DNA of 64,000 bases, from the NCBI RefSeq assembly GCF_014191545.1, contig NZ_AP023361.1, forward strand, positions 1,826,501 to 1,890,500, written 5' to 3'. Under the pieces are notes generated by a model. The model did no database searches and was not told the DNA's origin. It saw nothing but the letters and a program-made list of their open reading frames with translations. Every line of letters begins with the position of its first letter. The first letter of the stretch is position 1. This document shows, piece after piece, positions 34,922-45,218 of the stretch. This DNA is from Terrihabitans soli (GTDB lineage Bacteria; Pseudomonadota; Alphaproteobacteria; Rhizobiales; Methylopilaceae). The position numbers and the translations under genes were made by a program.

Positions 34922-36001
34922 ATGCAGGCGATCGGCCTCAAAACGCATATCTGGAACAACGCCGTAAAGTCGCTTTTGCTGCTTTTAGGCTTTCCGTTCC
35001 TGATGCTGATCGTCTGCTATGCGTTCGCTCTGCTCTGGGTCGGATTCTTCGAGAACCCCGATGTCATCTACGGCCTGCAGCGCGGGTTCGAGCTTTTGCC
35101 GGCGGTGCTGCCGATCGCCCTCATCGTCTCGGGTCTGTGGCTGTTCTTCGCCTTCGTCGCCCATCAATGGATGATCGACAAACTGACGGGTGCGCGGAAG
35201 GTCGAGCGCACGGACGAGCCGCGTCTTTACAACATGGTCGAGAATCTCGCGATCCAGCGTGGGCGCCCGATCCCTTCGATCCGCATCATCGAAATATCTG
35301 CGCTCAACGCCTATGCCAGCGGCGTCCGGCGCGAGCACTATGCGGTGACGGTCACGCGCGGACTTCTCGACGAACTCGACGATGCCGAGCTTGAGGCCGT
35401 TCTCGCCCATGAAATGACGCACATCATCAACGGGGATGTGCGCCTCATCGTTATTGCCGCGGTATTTGCGGGCCTCGTCTCGCTGGTCGGCGATGTCATG
35501 ATGCGCGGCTTTGGCCGCGGCGTCGGGTTTCGCAGCAGCGGCAGCAGCGGCGGGTCTTCTTCAAGCTCCAGTTCCAAGAGCAAAGGCGGCGGTGGCGGCG
35601 CGATCCTCATCATCATCGCGATTGTTATCTTCATCATCGCGCGGCTGGCGGCGCTCGCTCTGCGCATGGCCATCTCGCGGCGGCGCGAATATATGGCCGA
35701 TGCCGGGGCGGTCGAGCTGACGAAGAACCCGGACGCCATGATCGGCGCGCTGCGCAAGATCGAACGCCGCTCCAATCTCGGCGCGATCCCCGGACAGGTT
35801 GAAGCTTTATTTATCGATTCCGACAGCGCAGGATTCTGGGCAACGCACCCTTCCATCGCCGAGCGCTGCGAGGCTCTGGTGCGCTATGCGGGCGGGCACG
35901 ATCCCGGGCCCCGTCCGCTGTCCACCTTGGAAGAGGGCTTTGCCGAGCAGCAGGCCACGCAACCGCCTGCCGAGCAGATCGAGGCCGGAGCGGCCTCCTG
36001 A
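34922..36001 (+). CDS. M48 family (HtpX-like) membrane metallopeptidase
   Basis: 359 residues. Two N-terminal helices (about 19-42, 58-82), zinc motif HEMTH (163-167), a hydrophobic pair (about 175-192, 227-248), and the third ligand in EYMADAGA (256). Between helices 3 and 4 lies a Ser/Gly-rich insertion (residues ~204-226, with seven consecutive Ser and five Gly). Likely protein quality control in the inner membrane. Overlaps no neighbour; probably co-transcribed with lemA. C-terminus is Glu/Gln/Ala-rich. Confidence 0.93.
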   Translation: MQAIGLKTHIWNNAVKSLLLLLGFPFLMLIVCYAFALLWVGFFENPDVIYGLQRGFELLPAVLPIALIVSGLWLFFAFVAHQWMIDKLTGARKVERTDEPRLYNMVENLAIQRGRPIPSIRIIEISALNAYASGVRREHYAVTVTRGLLDELDDAELEAVLAHEMTHIINGDVRLIVIAAVFAGLVSLVGDVMMRGFGRGVGFRSSGSSGGSSSSSSSKSKGGGGGAILIIIAIVIFIIARLAALALRMAISRRREYMADAGAVELTKNPDAMIGALRKIERRSNLGAIPGQVEALFIDSDSAGFWATHPSIAERCEALVRYAGGHDPGPRPLSTLEEGFAEQQATQPPAEQIEAGAAS

Positions 36002-36127
36002 GCAAGCCGCTCGCCTTGCCGCCGGGAACTTGTTAAAGGGCCTGATGACGGCCGCGGCATCCAACCCCGATATCCTGCGCTACGCACGAAGCGTTTTTCG
36101 GCGGCATCTCAGAACGGGACGTTTTTG

Positions 36128-36607
36128 ATGACCGATGAAAGCAAGATCGAACTTGTCCCGCTCGACCACAACAGGCTCGAAATTCTGCGAGGGCTGGCCT
36201 CAACCGAGCCCCTGATCTCGGTTCTGCGCGCAACGGCCGATATGTACGCGCTGACCGGGCAAACCGCGCCGTGGCTGAGCTATCTCACGGCGCACGAGGA
36301 CACGGGCGTTATCATCGGTATATGCAGTTTCACCGGCATGCCGGACGATGACGGCCGTATCGAGATTTCCTATTTCACATTCCCCGGCTTTGAAAACCTC
36401 GGCGTGGGCAGCCGCATGGCGGCGGCTCTGGTCGAGATCGCCCGCAGCCAGCCGGAGATCACGCTCATCACCGCTCATACGTCTCCTGAGGAAAATGCCT
36501 CCACCCGTATCCTGCAGCGCCTCGGCTTTGTGCAAAACGGCACAGCGACCGATCCCGATGTCGGGCCGGTATGGGCATGGGAACTCGAGGCAGGAACTAA
36601 CACCTAA
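36128..36607 (+). CDS. GNAT family N-acetyltransferase
   Basis: 159 residues from the ATG at 36128 (the frame also has TTG 36125). The pattern EISYFTFPGFENLGVGSRMAAALVEIA followed by NASTRILQRLGFVQNG is the acetyl-CoA binding (Q/RxxGxG/A-like: N-L-G-V-G-S) and C-terminal substrate region of GNAT enzymes acting on small molecules or protein N-termini. Substrate unknown. The 55-residue stress-type membrane protein follows. Confidence 0.85.
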   Translation: MTDESKIELVPLDHNRLEILRGLASTEPLISVLRATADMYALTGQTAPWLSYLTAHEDTGVIIGICSFTGMPDDDGRIEISYFTFPGFENLGVGSRMAAALVEIARSQPEITLITAHTSPEENASTRILQRLGFVQNGTATDPDVGPVWAWELEAGTNT

Positions 36608-36617
36608 GACGTGCGTT
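36593..36617 (+). promoter_or_regulatory. EcfG (general stress) promoter for the small membrane protein
   Basis: GGAAC (36593-36597), a 16-nt spacer and CGTT (36614-36617) match the alphaproteobacterial sigma-EcfG/RpoE2 consensus GGAAC-N16/17-CGTT exactly. It overlaps the last codons of the GNAT gene and lies 29 bp before the ATG at 36647. Confidence 0.7.
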
Positions 36618-36646
36618 ATCCTTCCGCATAAACGGAGGGTTCGCTT

Positions 36647-36814
36647 ATGGCAGACAATTCTGGCGGCATCGGCCTTGCCGGCGTGCTGATCGGCGCGATC
36701 ATTGTGATCGGTGTCGCGTTCTTTTTCTTCCGGGGCATGGAAGGCGGCGACGCCGGCCCGGACATCAAAATCGAGGCGCCAAGCGCCCCGAGCGTACCCG
36801 CCCCGGCCAAATAA
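36647..36814 (+). CDS. small single-pass membrane protein
   Basis: 55 residues. ATG has a GGAGGG ribosome binding site at 36634-36639 (spacing 7). One hydrophobic helix at about 8-29 (GIGLAGVLIGAIIVIGVAFF), followed by a short acidic and Pro/Ala tail ending APAK. No recognised family. An EcfG-type promoter lies just upstream, so it is probably a general-stress membrane microprotein. A bidirectional terminator follows. Confidence 0.75.
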   Translation: MADNSGGIGLAGVLIGAIIVIGVAFFFFRGMEGGDAGPDIKIEAPSAPSVPAPAK

Positions 36815-36836
36815 TAACGGTCTGAGCGAGGCAACA

Positions 36837-36864
36837 AAAAAGGCGGCCGAAAGGCCGCCTTTTT
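36837..36864. terminator. bidirectional Rho-independent terminator
   Basis: AAAAAGGCGGCC (36837-36848), GAAA loop and GGCCGCCTTTTT (36853-36864): a 12-bp stem with T-runs on both strands. It ends the small membrane-protein transcript on + and the whole ribosomal-protein/rpoA block on -. Confidence 0.93.
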
Positions 36865-36899
36865 AATTCCCCGTCCCCACGAATTCAGAGGCGCCGAGA

Positions 36900-37319
36900 T
36901 CAGGCTGCCGCTTCTTCGGAAGCTTCGGCACGATTGTGGTCGACCGCGCCCTTGGCGTTCACATCGCGATCGACGAACTCGATCACGGCGACCGCGGCGT
37001 TGTCGCCGTGGCGGAAGCCGGCCTTGATGATGCGCAGATATCCGCCATTGCGGCTCGCATAGCGCGGGCCGATGACGTCAAAGAGCTTCTTCACCGCATC
37101 GACGCTGCGCGTCTCGGCGATGGCCTGGCGGCGGGCGTGAAGACCGCCCTTCTTGCCGAGCGTGACGAGCTTTTCCACCACCGGGCGAAGATCCTTCGCC
37201 TTGGGCAGAGTCGTTACGATCTGCTCGTGTTCGATCAGCGAGACGGCGAGGTTTTTCAACATCGCGCCGCGATGGCTCTGAGTCCGGTTAAACCGGCGGC
37301 CGCGCTTGCCGTGCATCAT
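36900..37319 (-). CDS. rplQ: 50S ribosomal protein L17
   Basis: 139 residues. [15 protein letters not shown] start, [10 protein letters not shown] and [12 protein letters not shown] are L17 hallmarks; the start MMHGK aligns with the usual MRHGK. The C-terminus (AEASEEAAA) is acidic. Last gene of the alpha operon, immediately before the 36837-36864 terminator. Confidence 0.98.
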   Translation of the reverse strand: MMHGKRGRRFNRTQSHRGAMLKNLAVSLIEHEQIVTTLPKAKDLRPVVEKLVTLGKKGGLHARRQAIAETRSVDAVKKLFDVIGPRYASRNGGYLRIIKAGFRHGDNAAVAVIEFVDRDVNAKGAVDHNRAEASEEAAA

Positions 37320-37348
37320 GGTCTTATCTCCTCACGCTTCTCGCGCGC

Positions 37349-38365
37349 TCAGTAATGTTCTTCGAAGCGCTTGGCCAACTCTTCGATATTCTCCGGCGGC
37401 CAGCCGCTCACTTCCATGCCGAGGTGCAGGCCCATCTGAGCCAGCACTTCCTTGATCTCGTTCAGCGACTTGCGGCCGAAGTTCGGAGTGCGGAGCATTT
37501 CCGCCTCGGTCTTCTGCACGAGGTCGCCGATATAGACGATGTTGTCGTTCTTCAGGCAGTTCGCCGAACGCACAGAAAGCTCGAGTTCGTCCACCTTCTT
37601 GAGGAAGGCCGGGTTGAAGGCGAGCTCCGGAATGGCGGTGCGCTCTTCGGCCTTCTTCGGCTCTTCGAAGTTCACGAACACTTCGAGCTGGTCCTGCAGG
37701 ATGCGCGCGGCATAAGCGAGCGCGTCGTCCGGCGTGACCGAACCGTCGGTTTCGATCGTCAGGGTCAGCTTGTCATAGTCGAGGATCTGGCCCTCGCGGG
37801 TGTTCTCGACCTTGTAGGAAACCTGACGGACCGGCGAATAGAGCGAGTCGACCGGGATCAGGCCGATCGGCGCGTCTTCGGCGCGGTTGCGGTCGGCCGG
37901 GACATAGCCCTTGCCGGTGTCGATCGTGAATTCCATGCGGATGTCCGCGCCTTCGTCGAGATGGCACAGGACGAGATCGGGGTTCAGGATCGCAACGTCG
38001 CCGGTCACCTGGATGTCGCCCGCAACGACCGCGCCCGGACCCTGCTTGCGCAGCGTCATGCGCTTCGGGCCCTCGCCCTGCATGCGGATGGCGATGTCCT
38101 TGATGTTCAGGACGATGTCGGTGACGTCTTCGCGGACGCCGGCGATCGAGGAGAACTCATGCAGCACGCCGTCGATCTGCACCGACGTCACCGCGGCTCC
38201 CTGCAGCGAAGACAGGAGCACGCGACGCAGAGCATTGCCGAGCGTCACGCCGAAGCCGCGCTCGAGCGGTTCAGCGACGACGGTCGTGAAACGCTGCGGG
38301 TCGCGGCCGGCGCTCACGTCGAGCTTGTTCGGCTTGATGAGGTCTTGCCAGTTCTTCTGGATCAC
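37349..38365 (-). CDS. rpoA: DNA-directed RNA polymerase subunit alpha
   Basis: 338 residues from the GTG at 38365, where AGAAGG stands 8 nt away and the protein reads VIQKNWQ as in related RpoA; GTG 38374 is too close to the SD. N-terminal dimerisation domain (about 1-230, [19 protein letters not shown]) and C-terminal domain with the UP-element helices ([24 protein letters not shown]). Assembles core polymerase and contacts activators. Confidence 0.98.
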   Translation of the reverse strand: MIQKNWQDLIKPNKLDVSAGRDPQRFTTVVAEPLERGFGVTLGNALRRVLLSSLQGAAVTSVQIDGVLHEFSSIAGVREDVTDIVLNIKDIAIRMQGEGPKRMTLRKQGPGAVVAGDIQVTGDVAILNPDLVLCHLDEGADIRMEFTIDTGKGYVPADRNRAEDAPIGLIPVDSLYSPVRQVSYKVENTREGQILDYDKLTLTIETDGSVTPDDALAYAARILQDQLEVFVNFEEPKKAEERTAIPELAFNPAFLKKVDELELSVRSANCLKNDNIVYIGDLVQKTEAEMLRTPNFGRKSLNEIKEVLAQMGLHLGMEVSGWPPENIEELAKRFEEHY

Positions 38366-38448
38366 GGCGGGCACCTTCTAAATGTGGCGCGGCGTCCTCA
38401 TTCGGGCGCCGGGGGAGCGGGCATTTAGCCCGCCACGCAAAACAAAAA

Positions 38449-38838
38449 TCAGACGCGACGACGCTTGCGCGGGCGGCAGCCATTGTGCGGGATCGGCGTC
38501 ACGTCACGAATCGAAGTGACGGTGAAGCCGGCTGCCTGCAGCGCGCGGAGCGCCGATTCACGGCCCGAACCCGGGCCGCGCACTTCGACTTCGAGCGTGC
38601 GCATGCCGTGCTCGGAAGCCTTACGGGCTGCATCCTCCGCGGCGACCTGAGCCGCATAGGGCGTCGACTTGCGCGAGCCCTTAAATCCCATCGTGCCGGC
38701 CGAGGACCAGGACACGGTATTGCCCTGAACGTCGGTGATGGTGATCATCGTGTTGTTAAAAGTCGCGTTCACATGAGCGACGCCGGAAACGATATTCTTG
38801 CGTTCGCGGCGGCGGACGCGCTGGGCTTCTTTGGCCAT
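38449..38838 (-). CDS. rpsK: 30S ribosomal protein S11
   Basis: 129 residues: [19 protein letters not shown] near the N-terminus and the C-terminal [20 protein letters not shown] are S11-specific. Platform of the small subunit. 74 bp separate it from rpoA. Confidence 0.98.
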   Translation of the reverse strand: MAKEAQRVRRRERKNIVSGVAHVNATFNNTMITITDVQGNTVSWSSAGTMGFKGSRKSTPYAAQVAAEDAARKASEHGMRTLEVEVRGPGSGRESALRALQAAGFTVTSIRDVTPIPHNGCRPRKRRRV

Positions 38839-38924
38839 AAAAAACTTCCTTCAGTCCTTCGGGCGCGCCCGTAATGCCAGGCGCTGGGGACGGACCGGCG
38901 CGAGCGCCGCTCCAGTGTAATTAC

Positions 38925-39293
38925 TTACTTCTTCTTGCCGGCGATCGCCTTCGGCTTACCCTTGCGGGTGCGGGCGTTCGTGTGCGTACGCTGACCGCGG
39001 ACCGGCAGGCCGCGGCGATGACGCAGGCCGCGATAGCAGCCGAGATCCATGAGACGCTTGATGTTCATGGAATTTTCACGGCGAAGATCGCCCTCGACGA
39101 CATGGTCGCGGTCGATGGCTTCGCGGATCTGCAGGACTTCGGCGTCCGTCAACTGATTGACGCGGCGCTCGGCCGGGATACCGACAGCATCGGTGATCTC
39201 CTTGGCCTTCTTCTGGCCAATGCCGTGAATGTACTGCAGCGCGATCACTACGCGCTTGTTCGTCGGAATGTTCACACCAGCGATACGAGCCAC
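38925..39293 (-). CDS. rpsM: 30S ribosomal protein S13
   Basis: 122 residues: [29 protein letters not shown] (helix-hairpin-helix), [18 protein letters not shown] and a Lys-rich tail [11 protein letters not shown]. It contacts the large subunit and P-site tRNA. Confidence 0.98.
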   Translation of the reverse strand: MARIAGVNIPTNKRVVIALQYIHGIGQKKAKEITDAVGIPAERRVNQLTDAEVLQIREAIDRDHVVEGDLRRENSMNIKRLMDLGCYRGLRHRRGLPVRGQRTHTNARTRKGKPKAIAGKKK

Positions 39294-39465
39294 TGTATTC
39301 TCCCAAGGGCCTTGCGGCCTAAAATTCGGCTGGCAGCCGGACTGCCCGATAAAGCGGGCCGGACAAAACGAAACGATGCCGGACCCGAACGGAACCCGGC
39401 ACCGAAGCGAAGCTTTCGGCTGTCAAGTGCCGGGATATAGGAGGTTTCCCCCCTCGACGTCAACC

Positions 39466-40053
39466 TTAGGAAGCCGGATTTCCGACCCCGAGGACTGCGT
39501 CGATGGAACGGGCAACTTCCTCAATACCTTTCATCCCGTCCACGGTCTTCAAAAGACCTTTGGACCGGAAGTGATCAACCAGCGGTGCCGTCTGCTCACG
39601 ATAGACGGCAAGGCGCTTCTTCAGCGCCTCCGCATTGTCGTCCGCGCGCGGGCCGCCGGGGGTTTCCCCTGCCCTTTTTTCTATACGCGACAACAGGATA
39701 CCTTCATCGACCTTAATCTCGACAACGGCGTCGAGCTTAAGACCTTTTTCCTTGAGCATCTTGTCCAGCGCCTCGGCCTGGCCGACCGTGCGCGGGAAAC
39801 CGTCGAGAATGAAGCCGTTTTTGGCGTCGGTTTTCTCGATCCGGTCCTTGATGATGCCGACCACGACCTCGTCCGGAACGAGCTCGCCGCGGTCCATAAT
39901 AGCCTTCGCCTTCAGGCCGATCTCGGTGCCCGCCACAACCGCAGCGCGCAGCATGTCGCCGGTCGAGAGCTGGACGATCTCGTGCCGCTCAACGAGGCGC
40001 TGCGCCTGGGTGCCTTTGCCGGCGCCGGGGGGTCCGAGGAGGATAAGCCTCAT
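39466..40053 (-). CDS. adk: adenylate kinase, short-LID form
   Basis: 195 residues. P-loop [17 protein letters not shown]-binding [11 protein letters not shown], and [10 protein letters not shown] are intact. The LID is short ([12 protein letters not shown]-type), so the protein is smaller than the ~214-residue E. coli type. It interconverts AMP+ATP and 2 ADP. Overlaps the secY stop by 4 nt. Confidence 0.96.
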   Translation of the reverse strand: MRLILLGPPGAGKGTQAQRLVERHEIVQLSTGDMLRAAVVAGTEIGLKAKAIMDRGELVPDEVVVGIIKDRIEKTDAKNGFILDGFPRTVGQAEALDKMLKEKGLKLDAVVEIKVDEGILLSRIEKRAGETPGGPRADDNAEALKKRLAVYREQTAPLVDHFRSKGLLKTVDGMKGIEEVARSIDAVLGVGNPAS

Positions 40054-41384
40054 CGGCGGGGCCCCTTGAGCTTCGCCTTCTTGATCAGGCCCTCATACTG
40101 GGCCGCGTAGAGATGCCCCTGGACCTGCGCCACCGTATCCATCGTCACCGAGACGACGATGAGGAGCGAGGTGCCGCCGAAATAGAACGGCACGGCGGCA
40201 TAGGAGATCAGAATTTCCGGGATCAAGCAGACGATGGCGAGATAGCCGGCGCCGAGCACTGTAATGCGCGTCAGCACGTAGTCGATATATTCCGCCGTGC
40301 GCTCACCCGGACGGATGCCCGGAATGAAGCCGCCATACTTCTTCAGGTTATCGGCCGTCTCCGTCGGGTTGAAGACGATCGCCGTATAGAAGAAGGCGAA
40401 GAACACGATCAGCGCGACATAGCTGAACATATAGAGCGGCCGGCCATGGCCGAAATGCGTGGTCACCCAGGTCAGCCATTCCGGGCCGCCCGCGGCGATG
40501 AAGCCCGCCGCCGTCGTCGGCAGGAGCAGCAGCGAGGACGCGAAGATCGGCGGAATGACGCCCGAGGTGTTGAGCTTCAGCGGCAGATGCGAGCTTTCAC
40601 CGCCCGACATCTGCGTCGCCGACACCTGGCGCTTCGGATACTGGATCAGAATGCGGCGCTGGGCGCGCTCGACAAACACGATGAAGGAAATGACCGCGAC
40701 CGCCATGATCATCACGCCGAGGATGATCGGCGTCGACAGGGCGCCCTGGCGGCCGAGCTCGAACATGCCGACAAGCGCGGCCGGAAGTTCGGCAACGATG
40801 CCCGAGAAGATGATCAGCGAAATGCCGTTGCCGATGCCGCGCGAAGTGATCTGCTCACCGAGCCACATCAGGAACATCGTGCCGCCGACCAGCGTAATGA
40901 CGGTCGAGACCCGGAAGAACATGCCCGGTTCCATGACGACGTTCGAGGCGCCTTCGAGACCGACGGCGATCGCATAGGCCTGGACCGTTGCGAGCAGCAC
41001 CGTGGCATAGCGCGTGTACTGATTGATGATCTTGCGGCCCGCCTCGCCGTCTTTCTTCAGCGCTTCGAGCTGAGGAGAAACCGACGTCATCAGCTGGATG
41101 ATGATGGAGGCCGAGATGTAGGGCATGATGTTCAGGGCGAAGATGGCCATACGGCCGACCGCGCCGCCCGAGAACATATTGAACATCCCGAGAATGCCCT
41201 GGCTCTGCTGACGGAAGACGTCCGCGAGCGCATCCGGATTGATGCCGGGCAGCGGGATATAGGTGCCGAGACGATAGATGATGAGCGCGCCGAGTGTGAA
41301 CCAGATGCGCTTTTTCAGCTCGTCGGCCTTACCGAAGGCCGAGAGGTTCAGATTCGCTGCAAGCTGTTCAGCTGCCGATGCCAT
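40050..41384 (-). CDS. secY: preprotein translocase subunit SecY
   Basis: 444 residues with about ten membrane helices. [12 protein letters not shown] near the N-terminus (after [15 protein letters not shown]), [20 protein letters not shown], and the C-terminal [15 protein letters not shown]-type end identify it. Central pore of the Sec translocon, with SecE and SecG. Normally followed by adk, as here. Confidence 0.98.
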   Translation of the reverse strand: MASAAEQLAANLNLSAFGKADELKKRIWFTLGALIIYRLGTYIPLPGINPDALADVFRQQSQGILGMFNMFSGGAVGRMAIFALNIMPYISASIIIQLMTSVSPQLEALKKDGEAGRKIINQYTRYATVLLATVQAYAIAVGLEGASNVVMEPGMFFRVSTVITLVGGTMFLMWLGEQITSRGIGNGISLIIFSGIVAELPAALVGMFELGRQGALSTPIILGVMIMAVAVISFIVFVERAQRRILIQYPKRQVSATQMSGGESSHLPLKLNTSGVIPPIFASSLLLLPTTAAGFIAAGGPEWLTWVTTHFGHGRPLYMFSYVALIVFFAFFYTAIVFNPTETADNLKKYGGFIPGIRPGERTAEYIDYVLTRITVLGAGYLAIVCLIPEILISYAAVPFYFGGTSLLIVVSVTMDTVAQVQGHLYAAQYEGLIKKAKLKGPRR

Positions 41385-41429
41385 TTAACGCCTGCTCCCG
41401 ATGGAACAAGCCGTCCCGGAGGGGACGGC

Positions 41430-41927
41430 TCAGGCCTTCTTTTTCGGTTTTTCTTCGACCGGCTTTTTGACCGGCACGACCTTTACGGAACCGCCGGCCT
41501 TTTCGACCGCTTCGATCGCCGACTTCGACGCCGCAGCGACGACGAAATTGGCCTTCGCCGTAAACTTGCCCTTGCCGAGCAGCTTCAGGCCACCGCGCTT
41601 CTTCGAGAGAACGCCAGCTTCGACGAGACCTTCATTGGTGATCTCGTTCTTGATGTCGATCTTCTTCGCATCGATCGCCGACTGCAGACGGTCGAGATTG
41701 AGTTCGTTGAGCTCGATGCGGAACACGTTGACGAAGCCGCGCTTCGGCAGACGGCGATGCAAGGGCATCTGGCCGCCTTCAAAACCCTTGATGGCAACGC
41801 CCGAGCGCGCCTTCTGGCCCTTCACGCCGCGCCCGGCGGTCTTGCCCTTGCCCGAGCCGATGCCGCGTCCGACGCGCATCCGCTTTTTGGAGGAGCCGGG
41901 ATTGTCCTTGATAACGTTCAGTTTCAT
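41430..41927 (-). CDS. rplO: 50S ribosomal protein L15
   Basis: 165 residues; [25 protein letters not shown] start and [17 protein letters not shown] are diagnostic. The C-terminus ([15 protein letters not shown]) has a Lys/Pro/Glu extension beyond the usual ~145 residues. Confidence 0.98.
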   Translation of the reverse strand: MKLNVIKDNPGSSKKRMRVGRGIGSGKGKTAGRGVKGQKARSGVAIKGFEGGQMPLHRRLPKRGFVNVFRIELNELNLDRLQSAIDAKKIDIKNEITNEGLVEAGVLSKKRGGLKLLGKGKFTAKANFVVAAASKSAIEAVEKAGGSVKVVPVKKPVEEKPKKKA

Positions 41928-42013
41928 CGTCTGCTCCGTCTGGCTCGCTTGAGTGCCGGTTTCGGCACGTCACTGGAAAACGGCATCCGCGCCAGCGGGA
42001 TGCCGGGGTTTGA

Positions 42014-42277
42014 TTACTTCGTCTCTTCGACGACGCGCACCATGTGCGCGACCTTCGCGATCATGCCGCGAACCGCCGGATTGTCCGGCAGGGTCCGCTT
42101 GCGGCCGATCTTGTTGAGGCCGAGGCCGATCAGCGTTTCCTGCTGATCGTACGGACGGCGGATCGGCGAGCCGGTCTGCACGACCGTGATGCTCGGACCC
42201 TTCGGCGCCTTCTTGGCGGCCTTCGGAGCCGGCTTCTTCTTCGCGGTCGCGGGCTTTGCTGCGGGCTTGGTTGCCAT
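42014..42277 (-). CDS. rpmD: 50S ribosomal protein L30 with N-terminal Lys/Ala/Pro extension
   Basis: 87 residues. Core from about residue 27: [31 protein letters not shown] and [18 protein letters not shown] are L30. Standard L30 is ~60-65 residues; here a ~26-residue basic leader of K/A/P precedes it. The leader makes the gene start unusual, but ATG at 42277 with a GGAAG-like SD and the in-frame Ala/Lys run support it. Confidence 0.93.
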   Translation of the reverse strand: MATKPAAKPATAKKKPAPKAAKKAPKGPSITVVQTGSPIRRPYDQQETLIGLGLNKIGRKRTLPDNPAVRGMIAKVAHMVRVVEETK

Positions 42278-42288
42278 GATCTTCTTCC

Positions 42289-42918
42289 TTACGCCTCGAC
42301 GGCTTCGTCAGCGCCGGCATCGCGACGGCGCGACTGCAGCTGCGAGACCTTGAGATTGCGGCGAGCGGCGACCGAACGCGGGCTGTCTTCCGCCTTCAGC
42401 GCGGCAAACGTCGCGCGCACCATGTTGTAGGGGTTCGACGAACCGAGCGACTTGGCAACGACGTCCGAGATGCCGAGCGTCTCGAACACGGCGCGCATCG
42501 GACCGCCGGCGATGATGCCGGTGCCGGGAGGCGCCGCGCGCACGATGACCTTGCCGGCGCCCCAGCGGCCGTACACGTCATGATGCAGCGTGCGGCCTTC
42601 GCGCAGCGCGATGCGGACAAGACCGCGCTTGGCGGCTTCCGTCGCCTTGCGGATCGCTTCCGGCACTTCGCGCGCCTTGCCGTGACCGTAGCCGACGCGG
42701 CCCTTCTGGTCGCCGACGACGACGAGCGCGGCAAAGCCGAAGCGCTTACCGCCCTTCACGACCTTGGCGACGCGGTTGATGTGAACGAGCTTGTCCACGA
42801 ATTCGCTATCGCGCTCTTCGCGGTCCTGACGTCCACGGCCGCCTTCGCGACCACGTCCGCGGCCTTCGCCACGTTCCTGACGCTGGCCGTCGCGGGGACC
42901 TCTCGGCTCTTGTGCCAT
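42289..42918 (-). CDS. rpsE: 30S ribosomal protein S5
   Basis: 209 residues: S5 domain from [21 protein letters not shown] and the second domain with [28 protein letters not shown]. An Arg/Gly/Gln-rich leader (about 1-37; [15 protein letters not shown]) precedes the core, larger than in E. coli but common in alphaproteobacteria. Involved in decoding accuracy. Confidence 0.97.
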   Translation of the reverse strand: MAQEPRGPRDGQRQERGEGRGRGREGGRGRQDREERDSEFVDKLVHINRVAKVVKGGKRFGFAALVVVGDQKGRVGYGHGKAREVPEAIRKATEAAKRGLVRIALREGRTLHHDVYGRWGAGKVIVRAAPPGTGIIAGGPMRAVFETLGISDVVAKSLGSSNPYNMVRATFAALKAEDSPRSVAARRNLKVSQLQSRRRDAGADEAVEA

Positions 42919-42928
42919 GTCTCTTACC

Positions 42929-43288
42929 TCAGAAGTTCAGGCCGCCCTCGCGGGCACCCTCGGCGAGCGCTTTGACGCGCCCGTGATAAATGTAGCTGCC
43001 GCGGTCGAACACGACGTTCTTGACGCCGGCCTTCGACGCACGCTCAGCGATGAGCTTGCCAACCGCTGTTGCGGCCGCCGTATCAGCGCCGGTCTTGCTG
43101 CGCAGATCCTTCTCGTTCGAGGAGGCTGCAGCGAGCGTGTGACCGTTCACATCGTCGATCACCTGCGCATAGATGTGCTTCGACGAGCGGAACACCGACA
43201 GGCGCGGACGTCCGGCCTCTGCCACCTTGCGGAGATTGCGGCGGACGCTGGCCTTGCGACGGGCTGCGGTCTTGAGATTCTTCGGCAT
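42929..43288 (-). CDS. rplR: 50S ribosomal protein L18
   Basis: 119 residues; [20 protein letters not shown] and [27 protein letters not shown] are L18. Binds 5S rRNA. Confidence 0.98.
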   Translation of the reverse strand: MPKNLKTAARRKASVRRNLRKVAEAGRPRLSVFRSSKHIYAQVIDDVNGHTLAAASSNEKDLRSKTGADTAAATAVGKLIAERASKAGVKNVVFDRGSYIYHGRVKALAEGAREGGLNF

Positions 43289-43363
43289 CGTACTGTTCTC
43301 TTCTCCTGTACCGGCGCACCTGAACGGTTCAGATACGGCCCGGTCACTGGTCCCCGTTCGGGG

Positions 43364-43897
43364 TTACTTCTTCTTACCTTCCTTGCGGAAGATGAATTCG
43401 CCCGCATGACGGACGCCCTTGCCCTTGTAGGGCTCCGGCGGACGCCATTCGCGGATCTCGGCGGCCACCTGGCCAACCTGCTGCTTGTTCGAACCCGTAA
43501 TGACGATCTCGGTCGGCTTCGGCGTCGTGATCGTGATGCCTTGCGGGATCGCGTAGTTGACGTCGTGGCTGTAGCCGAGCGCGAGAACGAGGTTCTTACC
43601 CTGCACCGACGCACGATAGCCGACGCCTTCGATTTCGAGCTTGCGCTCGAAACCCTGCGTCACGCCGGTCGCAAGGTTCTGCACCATCGAACGCGACAGG
43701 CCCCACATCGAGCGGGCGCGCTGCGTCTTCTCGCGCGGATCCACCTTGATCTGGCCGTTCTCGAGCTTGCCCTCGATATCGTCCGGAAGAACGAAAGAGA
43801 GCTCACCCTTCGGGCCCTTCATGCGGACGGTCTGGCCGGTGACGGAGGCCGTCACACCCTGCGGAACCGCAATCGCTTTCTTACCAATGCGCGACAT
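43364..43897 (-). CDS. rplF: 50S ribosomal protein L6
   Basis: 177 residues; [12 protein letters not shown] start, [28 protein letters not shown] and [11 protein letters not shown] are L6. Near the factor-binding centre. Confidence 0.98.
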   Translation of the reverse strand: MSRIGKKAIAVPQGVTASVTGQTVRMKGPKGELSFVLPDDIEGKLENGQIKVDPREKTQRARSMWGLSRSMVQNLATGVTQGFERKLEIEGVGYRASVQGKNLVLALGYSHDVNYAIPQGITITTPKPTEIVITGSNKQQVGQVAAEIREWRPPEPYKGKGVRHAGEFIFRKEGKKK

Positions 43898-43927
43898 GGC
43901 GCTAATCCCTTATTCCGTTATGCAAGA

Positions 43928-44326
43928 TCAGAAGACCGTGCAGAGAACCTCACCGCCCACGTTGTGCTCGCGCGCTTCGTGGTCGGCCATGACGCCCTTC
44001 GGCGTGGACACAATCGCGATGCCGAGGCCGTTCGACACGCGCGGAAGATTTCCGACCGACGAGTAGACGCGGCGGCCGGGCTTGGACACGCGGGCGATCT
44101 CACGGATCACGGGCGCGCCATCATAATATTTCAGCTCAATGCTGAATTCGGTGCGGCCGGCCTCGAAACTCGTCGTCGAGTAATCGCGGATGTAACCTTC
44201 CGTCTTCAACACATCGAGAACGCGGGCGCGCAGCGTCGAACCGGGTGTGGTCACCACGTTCTTGCGGCGCATCTGCGCGTTACGGATGCGGGTCAGCATA
44301 TCGCCGAGCGGATCAACCATGCTCAT
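43928..44326 (-). CDS. rpsH: 30S ribosomal protein S8
   Basis: 132 residues; [39 protein letters not shown] and the final EVLCTVF are S8. Primary binder of 16S central domain. Confidence 0.98.
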   Translation of the reverse strand: MSMVDPLGDMLTRIRNAQMRRKNVVTTPGSTLRARVLDVLKTEGYIRDYSTTSFEAGRTEFSIELKYYDGAPVIREIARVSKPGRRVYSSVGNLPRVSNGLGIAIVSTPKGVMADHEAREHNVGGEVLCTVF

Positions 44327-44340
44327 CTTGGTCTATCTCC

Positions 44341-44646
44341 TCACCAGCTCGATTTCACGAGGCCGGGGATCAGGCCTTTGTTACCCAGTTCGCGCAGCGC
44401 GATACGGGACATTTTCAGCTTGCGGTACACGGCCCGCGAACGGCCCGAGACTTCGCAGCGCAGCTTGAGGCGGTTTTTCGCCGAGTTGCGCGGCAGAGCC
44501 GCCAGCTTGAGGCGCGCTTCGAAGCGCTCCTCAATGGTTTTCGTCTGATCGTCCGCAATCGCCTTGAGCGCAGCGCGCTTGGCGGCGAAGCGGGCAACCA
44601 GCTTCGTGCGGTTCTTGTTCTTCTCGATCGAGCTTTTCTTAGCCAT
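44341..44646 (-). CDS. rpsN: 30S ribosomal protein S14
   Basis: 101 residues from the ATG at 44644-44646 ([10 protein letters not shown]); the frame runs on upstream inside rplE without a start. Long, zinc-free form with [19 protein letters not shown], lacking the CxxC pairs of the short form. Confidence 0.97.
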   Translation of the reverse strand: MAKKSSIEKNKNRTKLVARFAAKRAALKAIADDQTKTIEERFEARLKLAALPRNSAKNRLKLRCEVSGRSRAVYRKLKMSRIALRELGNKGLIPGLVKSSW

Positions 44647-44657
44647 TGCTTGCTCTC

Positions 44658-45218
44658 TCAGGTACGGAACGGGAAGCCGAGCGCGCGAAGGAGTTCGCGG
44701 GCTTCGTCGTCCGTCTTGGCTGTGGTCGTAACGATGACATCCATGCCCCAAACCTGCTCGACCTGGTCGTAGTTGATCTCGGGGAAAATGATGTGTTCCT
44801 TGATGCCGAGCGCGTAGTTACCGCGACCGTCAAAGCTCTTCGGGTTCAGGCCGCGGAAGTCACGGACGCGCGGCAGAGCGACGTTCGTCAGCCGGTCCAG
44901 GAACTCCCACATCTTCGCCTTGCGCAGCGTGACCTTGCAGCCGACGGCCTGGCCTTCGCGCAGTTTGAAGGTGGCGATCGAGGTCCGCGACTTCGTGATG
45001 ACGGCCTTCTGGCCGGCAATGCGCGACAGATCGTTCGCAGCCGAATTGATCTTCTTGGAGTCCGCGACCGCTTCGCCGACGCCCATATTGAGCACGACCT
45101 TGTCGATGCGCGGCACTTCGAGGGCGTTCTTGTAGCTGAACTTCTCGGTCAGCTGCTTGCGAACGACTTCGTCGTAAACGCGCTTCAGGCGCGGTTCATA
45201 GTTCGGATTATCAAGCAT
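44658..45218 (-). CDS. rplE: 50S ribosomal protein L5
   Basis: 186 residues from the ATG at 45216-45218. [49 protein letters not shown] and [15 protein letters not shown] are L5. Overlaps rplX by 8 nt. Binds 5S rRNA and P-tRNA. Confidence 0.98.
   Translation of the reverse strand: MLDNPNYEPRLKRVYDEVVRKQLTEKFSYKNALEVPRIDKVVLNMGVGEAVADSKKINSAANDLSRIAGQKAVITKSRTSIATFKLREGQAVGCKVTLRKAKMWEFLDRLTNVALPRVRDFRGLNPKSFDGRGNYALGIKEHIIFPEINYDQVEQVWGMDVIVTTTAKTDDEARELLRALGFPFRT

Noticed and set aside
40113-42146. 677-codon open frame on the + strand
   Set aside because: Antisense to secY, rplO and rpmD, crossing three genes; not a protein.
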